The notes beneath the pieces were generated by a model. The model was not told where the DNA came from. It did no database searches and saw only the letters and a program-made list of their open reading frames with translations. Positions 1-5,129 of a stretch of DNA of 5,269 bases are shown here, in pieces (position 1 is the stretch's first letter; the number at the start of each line of letters is the position of its first letter). The DNA lies in assembly GCA_039807445.1 (NCBI GenBank), contig JBDHRG010000241.1, positions 1 through 5,269 on the forward strand. Reading direction: 5' to 3'. The position numbers and the translations under genes are program-made. Source of the DNA: JBDHRG01 sp039807445. GTDB taxonomy: Bacteria; Pseudomonadota; Gammaproteobacteria; Competibacterales; Competibacteraceae.

Positions 1-1
1 C

Positions 2-880
2 GCCGCCAACGCGCCGGGCGGCGCGATCCCGCCGCTGCAGGCCGGCTTCTGGGACGCCTTCCCCGGCGAGCCGCCGGCCGGCGCCTGGCGCCGCGCGGCG
101 CCGCCGCGCAGCCTGGACCGGGTCGGCCCGGCGCAGCCGGTGGTCGCGCGCTTCGACTGGGTGCCACCGGCCGATGCCGCCGAGCGGATAGCGCTGCTCG
201 CGGTGTGCAGCCACGGCGCCGATGCGCTGCCGACCGCGACGCTACCGCTCGCGGTCGACCCGGCCGACCCGGCCGGGCTGATCGCGCTCGAGCGCCGCGC
301 CGCGCTGCACCTGACGCCGGTGACGCCGCTCGGCAACGAGAACGTGTTCGTGCGCGAAGGCCGCGACGATACCCAGGGCCAGAGCGGCGCGGTCGCCTGG
401 GGCGCGCGCAGCCCCGACCTCGTCGTCGTCCAGGACGCACCGGCCGACCCGCGCACCGCCTTCGCCGATCCGGGCGATCCGCGCGACGCCGACCGCGTGC
501 GCGGCGGCGCGCTGAACCGCATCTACGTGCGCGTGCACAACCGCAGCCGGGTCGAGCTCGACGCCGAGGTCGAGGTGTTCCGTATCCCGCTGGCCACGCC
601 GCAGCAGTCGGGCACCTGGACGCGGATCGGCGCGACGGTGACGGCGCGCGCGATCCCGCCCGGCGGCTGGGGTTTCGCCGACCCGGTCGAACTCGACCGC
701 CCGCCCGACCCCGACCCGGACGCGGCGACGCCCTACCGCGCGGTGCTGCTCGCCGCGCTGATCCGCCGCGCCGGCGAGCCGGCTCCCGACCCCTCGGCCA
801 TCACCGACCTGGCCGGCTTCTGGCGCTTCTTCCGCGACAACGACAACGCCGCGCTGCGCGCGCTGCGCTACGAACCGTGA
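2..880 (+). CDS. Hypothetical beta-rich protein, C-terminal part (5' end outside window)
   Basis: The frame is open from the first bases of the window to TGA at 878-880, giving 292 visible residues. A GTG at 140 is a possible internal start, but readable, equally biased coding sequence precedes it, so the gene almost certainly begins upstream of the window. I do not recognise a named family. Around visible residues 48-75 there is a W-V-P-P stretch followed by a strand-like ALLAVCSHGAD segment. Around 165-200 there is an LNRIYVRVHNRS motif followed by alternating hydrophobic strands (EVEVFRIP). That pattern is common in immunoglobulin-like or CARDB-like beta-sandwich repeats of secreted bacterial proteins. 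No catalytic motif and no membrane segment is visible, and the signal peptide, if any, lies outside. The next gene begins 63 bases downstream, and no shared function is evident. Coding status is firm from composition and length; the fold is inference. Confidence 0.8.
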   Translation, partial: AANAPGGAIPPLQAGFWDAFPGEPPAGAWRRAAPPRSLDRVGPAQPVVARFDWVPPADAAERIALLAVCSHGADALPTATLPLAVDPADPAGLIALERRAALHLTPVTPLGNENVFVREGRDDTQGQSGAVAWGARSPDLVVVQDAPADPRTAFADPGDPRDADRVRGGALNRIYVRVHNRSRVELDAEVEVFRIPLATPQQSGTWTRIGATVTARAIPPGGWGFADPVELDRPPDPDPDAATPYRAVLLAALIRRAGEPAPDPSAITDLAGFWRFFRDNDNAALRALRYEP

Positions 881-931
881 TACGGACATCCGGGCGCGGT
901 CCGTCGGCGTACCGGCTCTGCCACCCCGACC

Positions 932-935
932 GAGG
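932..935 (+). promoter_or_regulatory. Ribosome binding site of the YeeE/YedE gene
   Basis: GAGG lies eight bases before the ATG at 944. It supports that start; the frame has no better-placed start nearby. Confidence 0.55.
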
Positions 936-943
936 TCCGCGCC

Positions 944-1933
944 ATGCTGCCCACCGCTGCCCTGTTCGCTTCGCTCGCGCTCGCCGCGCTGCTCGGCTTC
1001 GCCGCGCACCGCGCCGGGCTGTGCAGCGTGCGCGCCGTCGTCGAGCTGATCGACGAGCGCCGCGCCACCACGCTGCTCGCCTTCGTCGAAGCGGCGCTGT
1101 GGAGCCTCGGCCTGACGCTGGCGCTGTGGCTGGCCTGGCCGGGCAGGGTGCGCCCCGACGCGCTGTACGGCTTCACCCCGGGCGCCTGGCTGGGCGGTGC
1201 GCTGTTCGGTGTCGGCGCTGCGCTGAACCGCGGCTGCGCCTTCTCGACGCTGGTGCAGCTGGCCGAGGGGCGGTTCGCCTACGCCGCGGCGCTGCCGGGG
1301 CTGGCGCTGGGCTTGCTGCTGTGGCAGATCCACGGCATGGCGCTGACGCCGCCGATGACGATGCGCACCAGCCCCGCGCTCGACCATGCGCCCGCCTTGC
1401 TGGCCGTGCTCGGCGCCTTCGCCGCCTGGAGCGCCGTCCGCCACGCGCGCGCCTGCCGCGCGGCCGGCGGCCTGAGGCGCTGGCTGGCAGCGTCGGCCTG
1501 GGCGCCGGCACTCGCGGCGCTGGTGGTCGGGCTCACCAATGGCGTGCTGTACACGCTGCACGGCGGCTGGGCTTACACCAGCGCGATCCGGCAAGCGGTC
1601 GAGCACCTCGCCGCCCCCACCGCCCCGTCACCCTCGGCGACCGTGACACTGCTGGCGCTGGCGCTGTTCGCCGGCATGGTCGCTTCGAGCCGGCTGCGCG
1701 GCAGCCTGCGCCTGCAGCCGGGCACGCCGGACGCCTGGCTGCGTCACTTCGGTGCCGGACTGTTGATGGGGATCGGCGCGGCGATCGCCCCCGGCGGCAA
1801 CGACGACCTGGTCTTGCGCACGCTGCCGCTGCTGTCGCCGCACGCGCCGGCCGCCTTCATCGCGATGCTCGCCGGCATCGCGATGGCGCTGGGGCTCGAA
1901 CGCGCGCTGGAGCGCACCGCCCGGGCCCCGTAG
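944..1933 (+). CDS. YeeE/YedE-family membrane protein, probable sulfur-compound transporter
   Basis: This 329-residue protein is very hydrophobic, with about nine membrane-spanning stretches and two related halves, as in the YeeE/YedE (TsuA thiosulfate uptake) family. Family hallmarks in the first half are HRAGLCSVR, with Cys27, and the helix ending GAALNRGCAFSTL, with Cys98. These match the conserved cysteine-bearing loops known to pass thiosulfate in TsuA. In the second half, the equivalent loop reads IAPGGNDDLVL (about residues 281-291) and has no cysteine. The only other cysteine is Cys171, in the loop between the halves. The substrate is inferred to be a small sulfur compound such as thiosulfate; the sequence does not prove it. 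No TusA-like (TsuB) partner gene is next to it, although many relatives have one. The ATG at 944 has a good Shine-Dalgarno sequence. The following gene starts 33 bases after the stop and seems to have its own promoter. Confidence 0.85.
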   Translation: MLPTAALFASLALAALLGFAAHRAGLCSVRAVVELIDERRATTLLAFVEAALWSLGLTLALWLAWPGRVRPDALYGFTPGAWLGGALFGVGAALNRGCAFSTLVQLAEGRFAYAAALPGLALGLLLWQIHGMALTPPMTMRTSPALDHAPALLAVLGAFAAWSAVRHARACRAAGGLRRWLAASAWAPALAALVVGLTNGVLYTLHGGWAYTSAIRQAVEHLAAPTAPSPSATVTLLALALFAGMVASSRLRGSLRLQPGTPDAWLRHFGAGLLMGIGAAIAPGGNDDLVLRTLPLLSPHAPAAFIAMLAGIAMALGLERALERTARAP

Positions 1934-1936
1934 AAT
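1908..1936 (+). promoter_or_regulatory. Putative sigma-70 promoter of dapE
   Basis: TAGAAT at 1931-1936 differs from the consensus -10 box by one base and overlaps the stop codon of the upstream gene. Seventeen bases before it, TGGAGC at 1908-1913 is a weak -35 (three of six consensus positions). A start near 1943 would leave a leader of about 25 bases before dapE. A good -10 in such GC-rich sequence is uncommon by chance, but the -35 is poor and no experiment is available. Confidence 0.4.
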
Positions 1937-1954
1937 GCCGGCTTTGCCCGCACC

Positions 1955-1958
1955 GGAG
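1955..1958 (+). promoter_or_regulatory. Ribosome binding site of dapE
   Basis: GGAG lies eight bases before the ATG at 1967 and fixes that start. Confidence 0.6.
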
Positions 1959-1966
1959 CCCGCCGC

Positions 1967-3133
1967 ATGACTGCTTCGCCCACGCTCGCGCTCGCCTGCG
2001 AGCTGATCCGCCGCCGCTCGCTCACCCCCGAGGACGCCGGCTGCCAGGCGCTGATGATGGCGCGGCTCGAGCGGTCGGGCTTCCGCTGCGAGCGGCTGCG
2101 CTTCGGCGAGACCGAGAACTTCTGGGCTCGGCGCGGCTCGGCGGCTCCGCTGCTGGCCTTCGCCGGGCATACCGACGTGGTGCCGACCGGGCCGCGGGCG
2201 CAGTGGCACTCCGACCCGTTCGAGCCGGTGATCCGCGACGGCATGCTCTACGGGCGCGGCACCGCCGACATGAAGGGGTCGCTGGCGGCGATGGTCACCG
2301 CCTGCGAGCGCTTCGTCGCCGCGCACCCCGATCACCGCGGTTCGATCGGCTTCCTGATCACCAGCGACGAGGAAGGCCCGGCGCACGACGGCACGGTGCG
2401 GGTGGTCGAGCACCTGGGCCGGCGCGGCGAACAGATCGACTGGGCGCTGATCGGCGAGCCCTCGAGCGCACATGAGCTCGGCGACATCATCAAGAACGGT
2501 CGCCGCGGCTCGCTGCACGGCCACCTGACGCTCGCCGGCGTGCAGGGCCACGTCGCCTACCCGCACCTGGTGCGCAACCCGATCCACGCCGTCGGCGCCA
2601 TCGTCACCGCGCTCGCCGACGAAGTCTGGGACCACGGCAACGCCTTCTTCCCGCCGACCTCGTTCCAGATCTCCAACATCCACGCTGGCACCGGCGCCGA
2701 GAACGTCGTGCCCGGCGAAGTCGGCGTGCACTTCAACTTCCGCTTCTCGACCGAATCGACCGTCGAGCAGCTCGAGGAGCGCGTGCGCGCCCTGGTCGAC
2801 GCCGCGCTGCTGAACGAGGCGCTCAAGCACGGCCATCGCTACGACTACGCGCTGCACTGGAAGCTGTCCGGCCAGCCCTTCCTGACCGAACCCGGCGCGC
2901 TGGTCGATGCCGCGCGCGAAGCGATCCGTCGCGAGACCGGCATCGAGACGGCGCTGTCGACCAGCGGCGGTACCTCGGACGGGCGCTTCATCGCGCCGAC
3001 CGGCGCGCAGGTGATCGAGCTCGGCCCGGTCAACGCCACCATCCACAAGATCGACGAGTGCGTGAAGGTCGACGACCTCGACGCGCTGTCGCGGATCTAC
3101 GCGGCCATCCTCGTGCGGCTCCTGGCGCGATGA
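1967..3133 (+). CDS. dapE: Succinyl-diaminopimelate desuccinylase
   Basis: DapE hydrolyses N-succinyl-LL-2,6-diaminopimelate to LL-diaminopimelate and succinate in the cytoplasm. This is the succinylase branch of lysine and peptidoglycan precursor synthesis. The 388-residue protein (relatives are about 375-380) has the full M20 di-zinc set. His68 and Asp70 are in GHTDVVPTGP, Asp101 in GRGTADMKGS, and the catalytic Glu135 with zinc ligand Glu136 in TSDEEGPAHDGT. Glu164 is in IGEPSS and His360 in NATIHKIDE. His195 in QGHVAYPH matches the histidine that the partner subunit contributes to the active site in characterised DapE dimers. The DapE signature SGGTSDGRF is at 333-341. The N-terminal and C-terminal parts form the catalytic domain and the middle (about 180-295) the dimerisation domain. 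No key residue is missing, so it should be active. The stop overlaps the next start (ATGA), indicating co-translation. Homology-based identification is very secure. Confidence 0.97.
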   Translation: MTASPTLALACELIRRRSLTPEDAGCQALMMARLERSGFRCERLRFGETENFWARRGSAAPLLAFAGHTDVVPTGPRAQWHSDPFEPVIRDGMLYGRGTADMKGSLAAMVTACERFVAAHPDHRGSIGFLITSDEEGPAHDGTVRVVEHLGRRGEQIDWALIGEPSSAHELGDIIKNGRRGSLHGHLTLAGVQGHVAYPHLVRNPIHAVGAIVTALADEVWDHGNAFFPPTSFQISNIHAGTGAENVVPGEVGVHFNFRFSTESTVEQLEERVRALVDAALLNEALKHGHRYDYALHWKLSGQPFLTEPGALVDAAREAIRRETGIETALSTSGGTSDGRFIAPTGAQVIELGPVNATIHKIDECVKVDDLDALSRIYAAILVRLLAR

Positions 3134-3897
3134 GCGCCTTCGATCCCGAGCTGATCGCGCTGCTCGCCGGCGTCGCCTTCACCGCCGGCTTCGTCGACGC
3201 GATCGCCGGCGGCGGTGGGCTGTTGACCGTGCCGGCGCTGCTGTCGGTCGGCGTGCCGCCGCACGTGCTGCTCGGCACCAACAAGCTCTCGAGCACCTTC
3301 GGCAGCGCCACCGCCGCGTTCACCTTCGTGCGCAAGGGCTTGTTCCAGCCGCGGCTCTGGCAAGCGGCGACGGCTTCGGTGGTGGTCGGCTCGACCGCGG
3401 GGGCGCTGATCACGCGGCTGTTCAGCGCCGCGGCGCTGAAAGCCATCCTGCCGCTGGCGGTGCTCGGCGCCTCGCTGTACCTGGTGTGGCCGCGGCGCAA
3501 GCCGGCGACGCGGCACGAGCCGGGCTTCCGCCCCTCGCGCAGGGCCAAGGCGGTCGCGGGCGGCGCGATCGGCTTCTACGACGGCTTCATCGGCCCCGGC
3601 ACCGGCGCGTTCTGGATGGCGGTGGCGCTGAAGTACTTCCGCCAGGACATCGTCCACGCCGCCGGCACCGCGCGCTTCATGAACTTCGTCAGCAACGCCT
3701 GCGCGCTGGCCGCCTTCGTCGCGCTCGGCCAGGTCGACTGGGCGTTGGGGCTGAGCATGGGGCTGGCGCTGATGGTCGGCGCCTGGCTCGGCGCGCACAG
3801 CGCGATCCGCTTCGGCAGCCCCTTGATCCGGCCGATGTTCATCGCCGTGGTGCTGGCGATGGTCGCGCGGCTGCTGTGGCAGCAGCTGGCGGGATGA
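3130..3897 (+). CDS. TSUP (TauE/SafE, DUF81) family permease, YfcA-like
   Basis: This 255-residue integral membrane protein has the two-repeat TSUP architecture. The first repeat carries GFVDAIAGGGGLLTVPALL (residues 20-38) and LGTNKLSSTFGS (48-59). The second carries GFYDGFIGPGTGAFW (148-162), and the C-terminal part GAWLGAHSAIRFGSPLIRPMF closely resembles E. coli YfcA. About eight membrane segments are expected. The family exports or imports sulfur-containing or organic anions such as sulfite, sulfoacetate, taurine-related compounds and glycolate; the substrate here is unknown. I chose the ATG at 3130 because it overlaps the dapE stop as ATGA and gives the usual family N-terminus. An in-frame GTG at 3058 would add 24 arginine-rich residues read from inside dapE and is unlikely. 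It is co-transcribed with dapE, though no metabolic link to lysine synthesis is evident. Confidence 0.9.
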   Translation: MSAFDPELIALLAGVAFTAGFVDAIAGGGGLLTVPALLSVGVPPHVLLGTNKLSSTFGSATAAFTFVRKGLFQPRLWQAATASVVVGSTAGALITRLFSAAALKAILPLAVLGASLYLVWPRRKPATRHEPGFRPSRRAKAVAGGAIGFYDGFIGPGTGAFWMAVALKYFRQDIVHAAGTARFMNFVSNACALAAFVALGQVDWALGLSMGLALMVGAWLGAHSAIRFGSPLIRPMFIAVVLAMVARLLWQQLAG

Positions 3898-3955
3898 TCG
3901 GGCTCCGAGGCGTCTGCGCGAGACCGAAACAGACCCGTCACGAAGGCCATCGGCT

Positions 3956-4414
3956 TCAGGTCTTGCTGCTTGCGCCGAGCCTGTCGACGACCTCACCCGC
4001 GGTGACGATGGCGATGCCACGATGGCTGCCGATGGGCAGCAGATGCTTGCGGTCCCCGGTGACGATCAACTCGGCGCGCGCCGCGACGGCGGTGGCGATC
4101 ACGTGATCGTCATCGGCGTCGCCGGCTACCACACGCGGCACGGTGGCCGGCGTCACCAAAGACACAAGCGCCGCGTACTGTGCGACCAGCACCTCGATGC
4201 TGGTGCCGAAAACCCGGATGCGAGCGGCGAACTTCGCATAGCCCAGCGTCTGCGCCAACTCGTCGAGCAGCGCCGGGCTACTGAAAAGTTCAACGGCTTC
4301 GCCCTCGATGGCCAACTCGATCAAACGCCGAGGCGGCCCGCTCCACAGCAGACCGGCGACCACGACATTCGTATCGAGCACCAGCCGCAGCGGCCGATGC
4401 GCTGAACCCGCCAT
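3956..4414 (-). CDS. PIN-domain toxin of a type II toxin-antitoxin system
   Basis: This 152-residue protein has the PIN ribonuclease fold of VapC-like toxins, in the subgroup annotated as putative toxin component, PIN family (COG1569-like). The acidic residues that bind catalytic metal are all visible: Asp14 in LVLDTNVVVAGLLW, Glu52 in SPALLDELAQTLGY, the Asp101-Asp103 cluster in DADDDHVIATA, and Asp121 in LIVTGDRKHLL. It should therefore be a functional endoribonuclease held in check by the upstream antitoxin. Its RNA target cannot be read from the sequence. The ATG at 4414 shares its A with the antitoxin TGA, which implies translational coupling; a weak GGGGCGAG lies just upstream, inside the antitoxin gene. 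An upstream in-frame start at 4519 would add 35 residues read out of frame from the antitoxin, so it is rejected. The gene converges on the TSUP gene with 58 bases between their stops. Confidence 0.88.
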   Translation of the reverse strand: MAGSAHRPLRLVLDTNVVVAGLLWSGPPRRLIELAIEGEAVELFSSPALLDELAQTLGYAKFAARIRVFGTSIEVLVAQYAALVSLVTPATVPRVVAGDADDDHVIATAVAARAELIVTGDRKHLLPIGSHRGIAIVTAGEVVDRLGASSKT

Positions 4415-4656
4415 CAACTCGCCCCGCGCAGGCGCCGCTCGGCGCGCACCTTGCGCACCTCCTCGACGATCGCCTGCTCGATCTCGGGGGTGAGTTCTTC
4501 GGCCGGCATGCGCTGCCACATCGCTTGCAGCACACCGCCCGCACGGCGGCGCAGTTGCTCGCGCAGCATCGCCTCCATCGCCTCGGCCGAGAGCAAGCCC
4601 GCACTGGCCGCCTTCTGCGCCAACTCGTCTGGCAAGGTGATTTGTACGGTGGTCAT
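4414..4656 (-). CDS. Antitoxin of the PIN-toxin operon
   Basis: This is an 80-residue small protein immediately upstream of, and coupled to, the PIN toxin. The N-terminus (VQITLPDELAQKAASAG, residues 4-20) reads as a beta strand followed by a helix, as in ribbon-helix-helix or related dimeric DNA-binding antitoxins. The second half (about 45-80) is charged and helical (LTPEIEQAIVEEVRKVRAERR) and is the likely toxin-binding tail. This layout is typical of antitoxins paired with COG1569-type PIN toxins; the exact antitoxin family is not certain. The ATG at 4656 has GAGG eight bases upstream, at 4668-4665. By analogy with type II systems it should neutralise the toxin and, with it, repress its own operon. 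Dyad symmetries just upstream fit that role. Confidence 0.82.
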   Translation of the reverse strand: MTTVQITLPDELAQKAASAGLLSAEAMEAMLREQLRRRAGGVLQAMWQRMPAEELTPEIEQAIVEEVRKVRAERRLRGAS

Positions 4657-4682
4657 CGTCGGTGCCTCGCGTGTTCGATCCT

Positions 4683-4717
4683 CAGTTGTTCGAACTGCCG
4701 ATCATTCGCTTGATGAT
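4683..4717. promoter_or_regulatory. Candidate operator dyads upstream of the antitoxin
   Basis: Two short inverted repeats lie 27-61 bases upstream of the antitoxin start. CAGTT at 4683-4687 pairs with AACTG at 4693-4697 and encloses the perfect palindrome GTTCGAAC (4688-4695). ATCAT at 4701-4705 pairs with ATGAT at 4713-4717. This is where an autoregulating antitoxin would be expected to bind. Short palindromes arise by chance, so this is suggestive only. Confidence 0.35.
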
Positions 4718-4751
4718 GGCGCAACCCCTCAAGGTAGCCTTGATCTCCGAA

Positions 4752-4797
4752 ATGGTTTTCCAAAAAACCATATACGCCCCCGACCTCCCGGCGACAA
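4752..4797 (-). promoter_or_regulatory. Possible promoter and AT-rich dyad for the toxin-antitoxin operon
   Basis: On the minus strand TTGTCG (4797-4792) and TATATG (4774-4769) match the -35 and -10 boxes at four of six positions each, with a 17-base spacer. Directly downstream, overlapping the predicted start, is a perfect 8-base inverted repeat: ATGGTTTT at 4752-4759 and AAAACCAT at 4764-4771, with a 4-base loop. It stands out as AT-rich in a GC-rich region. It could be a repressor site over a promoter, or the border of inserted DNA. The implied leader to the antitoxin would be roughly 105 bases, which is long for such operons. Confidence 0.3.
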
Positions 4798-4894
4798 GCG
4801 CCACGCCGAGCAGGTCGAGGCGGCGATCAAGGCCTCGGCGCCGCATCACGCCAACAACACCCTCCAGGACGTCAGCTACGTATCGAACACGTAG
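4784..4894 (+). pseudogene. Unidentified coding-like C-terminal tail
   Basis: The plus frame ending at TAG 4892-4894 shows strong GC bias at third positions over its last 35 or so codons and reads as a plausible protein end (HAEQVEAAIKASAPHHANNT and then LQDVSYVSNT). No start with a ribosome binding site precedes it. Upstream the frame runs through the antitoxin region and loses its codon bias at about 4784. I do not recognise the family. It is probably the 3' remnant of a gene cut by rearrangement. Its stop codon lies in the palindrome shared with the Rhs fragment, so the original end may be lost. Confidence 0.3.
4876..4894. repeat. Inverted repeat at the junction of two gene fragments
   Basis: CTACGT at 4876-4881 and ACGTAG at 4889-4894 form a perfect 6-base inverted repeat around 7 bases. 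The left arm supplies the TAG that ends the Rhs frame on minus, and the right arm supplies the TAG that ends the coding-like tail on plus. The repeat therefore sits exactly where two unrelated remnants meet tail to tail. Confidence 0.5.
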
Positions 4895-5034
4895 GCGGTG
4901 GTGGCGCCGGCGGCGGCCTTGGCGCTGCGGTTGCCGAACGGGTCGTAGGTGTGGCTCTCGAGCAGCGCGTTGCTGGCGCCGTCGCGCACCTCGGTCAGGC
5001 GATCGAGCGCGTCATAGCCGTAGCAGCGGACAGC
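4876..5034 (-). pseudogene. Rhs/YD-repeat protein fragment
   Basis: The minus strand encodes about 50 residues with typical Rhs/YD repeats: YGYDALDRLTEVRDG, then SHTYDPFGNRSA, then TTAYVFDT followed by TAG at 4878-4876. Rhs proteins are large surface or secreted shells, usually over 1000 residues, that carry C-terminal toxins. This is a small internal piece without the core that precedes the toxin domain. A GTG at 5091 could formally start a longer frame. However, the codons between 5091 and about 5034 are antisense to a better-supported BrnT-like tail, so the real homology probably starts near 5034. It is most likely a dead remnant left by recombination; the parent gene is not in the window. 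Confidence 0.65.
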
Positions 5035-5109
5035 GCCCGGGTGGCCATCATCTCGGCGCGCGAGGCCACTCGCAACGAGCGCCGACAGCACGAGAACGAA
5101 CCGCGATGA
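5035..5109 (+). pseudogene. BrnT-like toxin (DUF497) C-terminal remnant
   Basis: The plus frame ending in TGA at 5107-5109 reads ARVAIISAREATRNERRQ and then HENEPR. The pattern I-I-S-A-R-x-A-T-x-x-E-R-R-x-x-E is the recognisable end of BrnT toxins (RelE-like ribonucleases, DUF497). Only about 24 residues remain, against roughly 90-100 in a complete BrnT, so the catalytic N-terminal body is missing. Upstream of about 5035 the frame reads through the antisense strand of the Rhs fragment, which indicates a recombination break there. The stop overlaps an ATG as ATGA, the arrangement expected for brnT followed by brnA. The match comes from memory of the family motif; a profile search would settle it. 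Confidence 0.55.
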
Positions 5110-5129
5110 CTGCCGCGATCAGCGGCTAA
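5106..5129 (+). pseudogene. Truncated start of a possible brnA antitoxin
   Basis: An ATG overlapping the BrnT-like stop (ATGA) opens a frame of seven codons, MTAAISG, ended by TAA at 5127-5129. In brnTA operons the antitoxin follows the toxin directly or overlaps it, so this is plausibly the first few codons of brnA cut off by the sequence change at about 5127. It is too short to identify on its own merit; the assignment rests on position. Confidence 0.3.

Noticed and set aside
205..3046. Very long open frames overlapping the real genes (plus 205-2475, minus 242-1606 and 1628-3046)
   Set aside because: They are arginine-, alanine- or glutamine-rich, low-complexity shadow frames caused by high GC. 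They overlap genes with clear families and show no domain or start signal.
3058..3129. Upstream GTG start for the TSUP permease
   Set aside because: It adds 24 arginine-rich residues read inside dapE. The ATG at 3130 overlaps the dapE stop and matches the family N-terminus.
3898..3955. Terminator between the convergent TSUP and toxin genes
   Set aside because: Only a 5-base stem (GTCTG 3912-3916 with CAGAC 3930-3934) with a 13-base loop and no T-run is present, which is too weak to call.
4415..4519. Longer N-terminus for the PIN toxin
   Set aside because: These 35 codons are the antitoxin gene read out of frame, and the PIN fold begins directly after the ATG at 4414.
4653..4830. Minus-strand frame of about 57 codons ending in ATGA over the antitoxin start (reads GYLEGLRHHQANDRQFEQLR)
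   Set aside because: It looks protein-like, but it has no start codon with a ribosome binding site and no third-position GC bias. The overlap with the antitoxin start is probably chance.
5035..5118. Signal-peptide-like segment (FVLVLSALVASGLA) ahead of the Rhs fragment on minus
   Set aside because: It is the antisense reading of the BrnT-like tail, has no ribosome binding site, and the frame meets a stop at 5121-5119. Rhs repeats would not begin directly after so short a leader.
4662..5129. Plus-strand frame beginning VPRVFDPQLFELP
   Set aside because: The first 45 codons look mildly coding, but most of the remainder is arginine-rich shadow of the Rhs fragment and the BrnT-like tail. The GTG start has no ribosome binding site.
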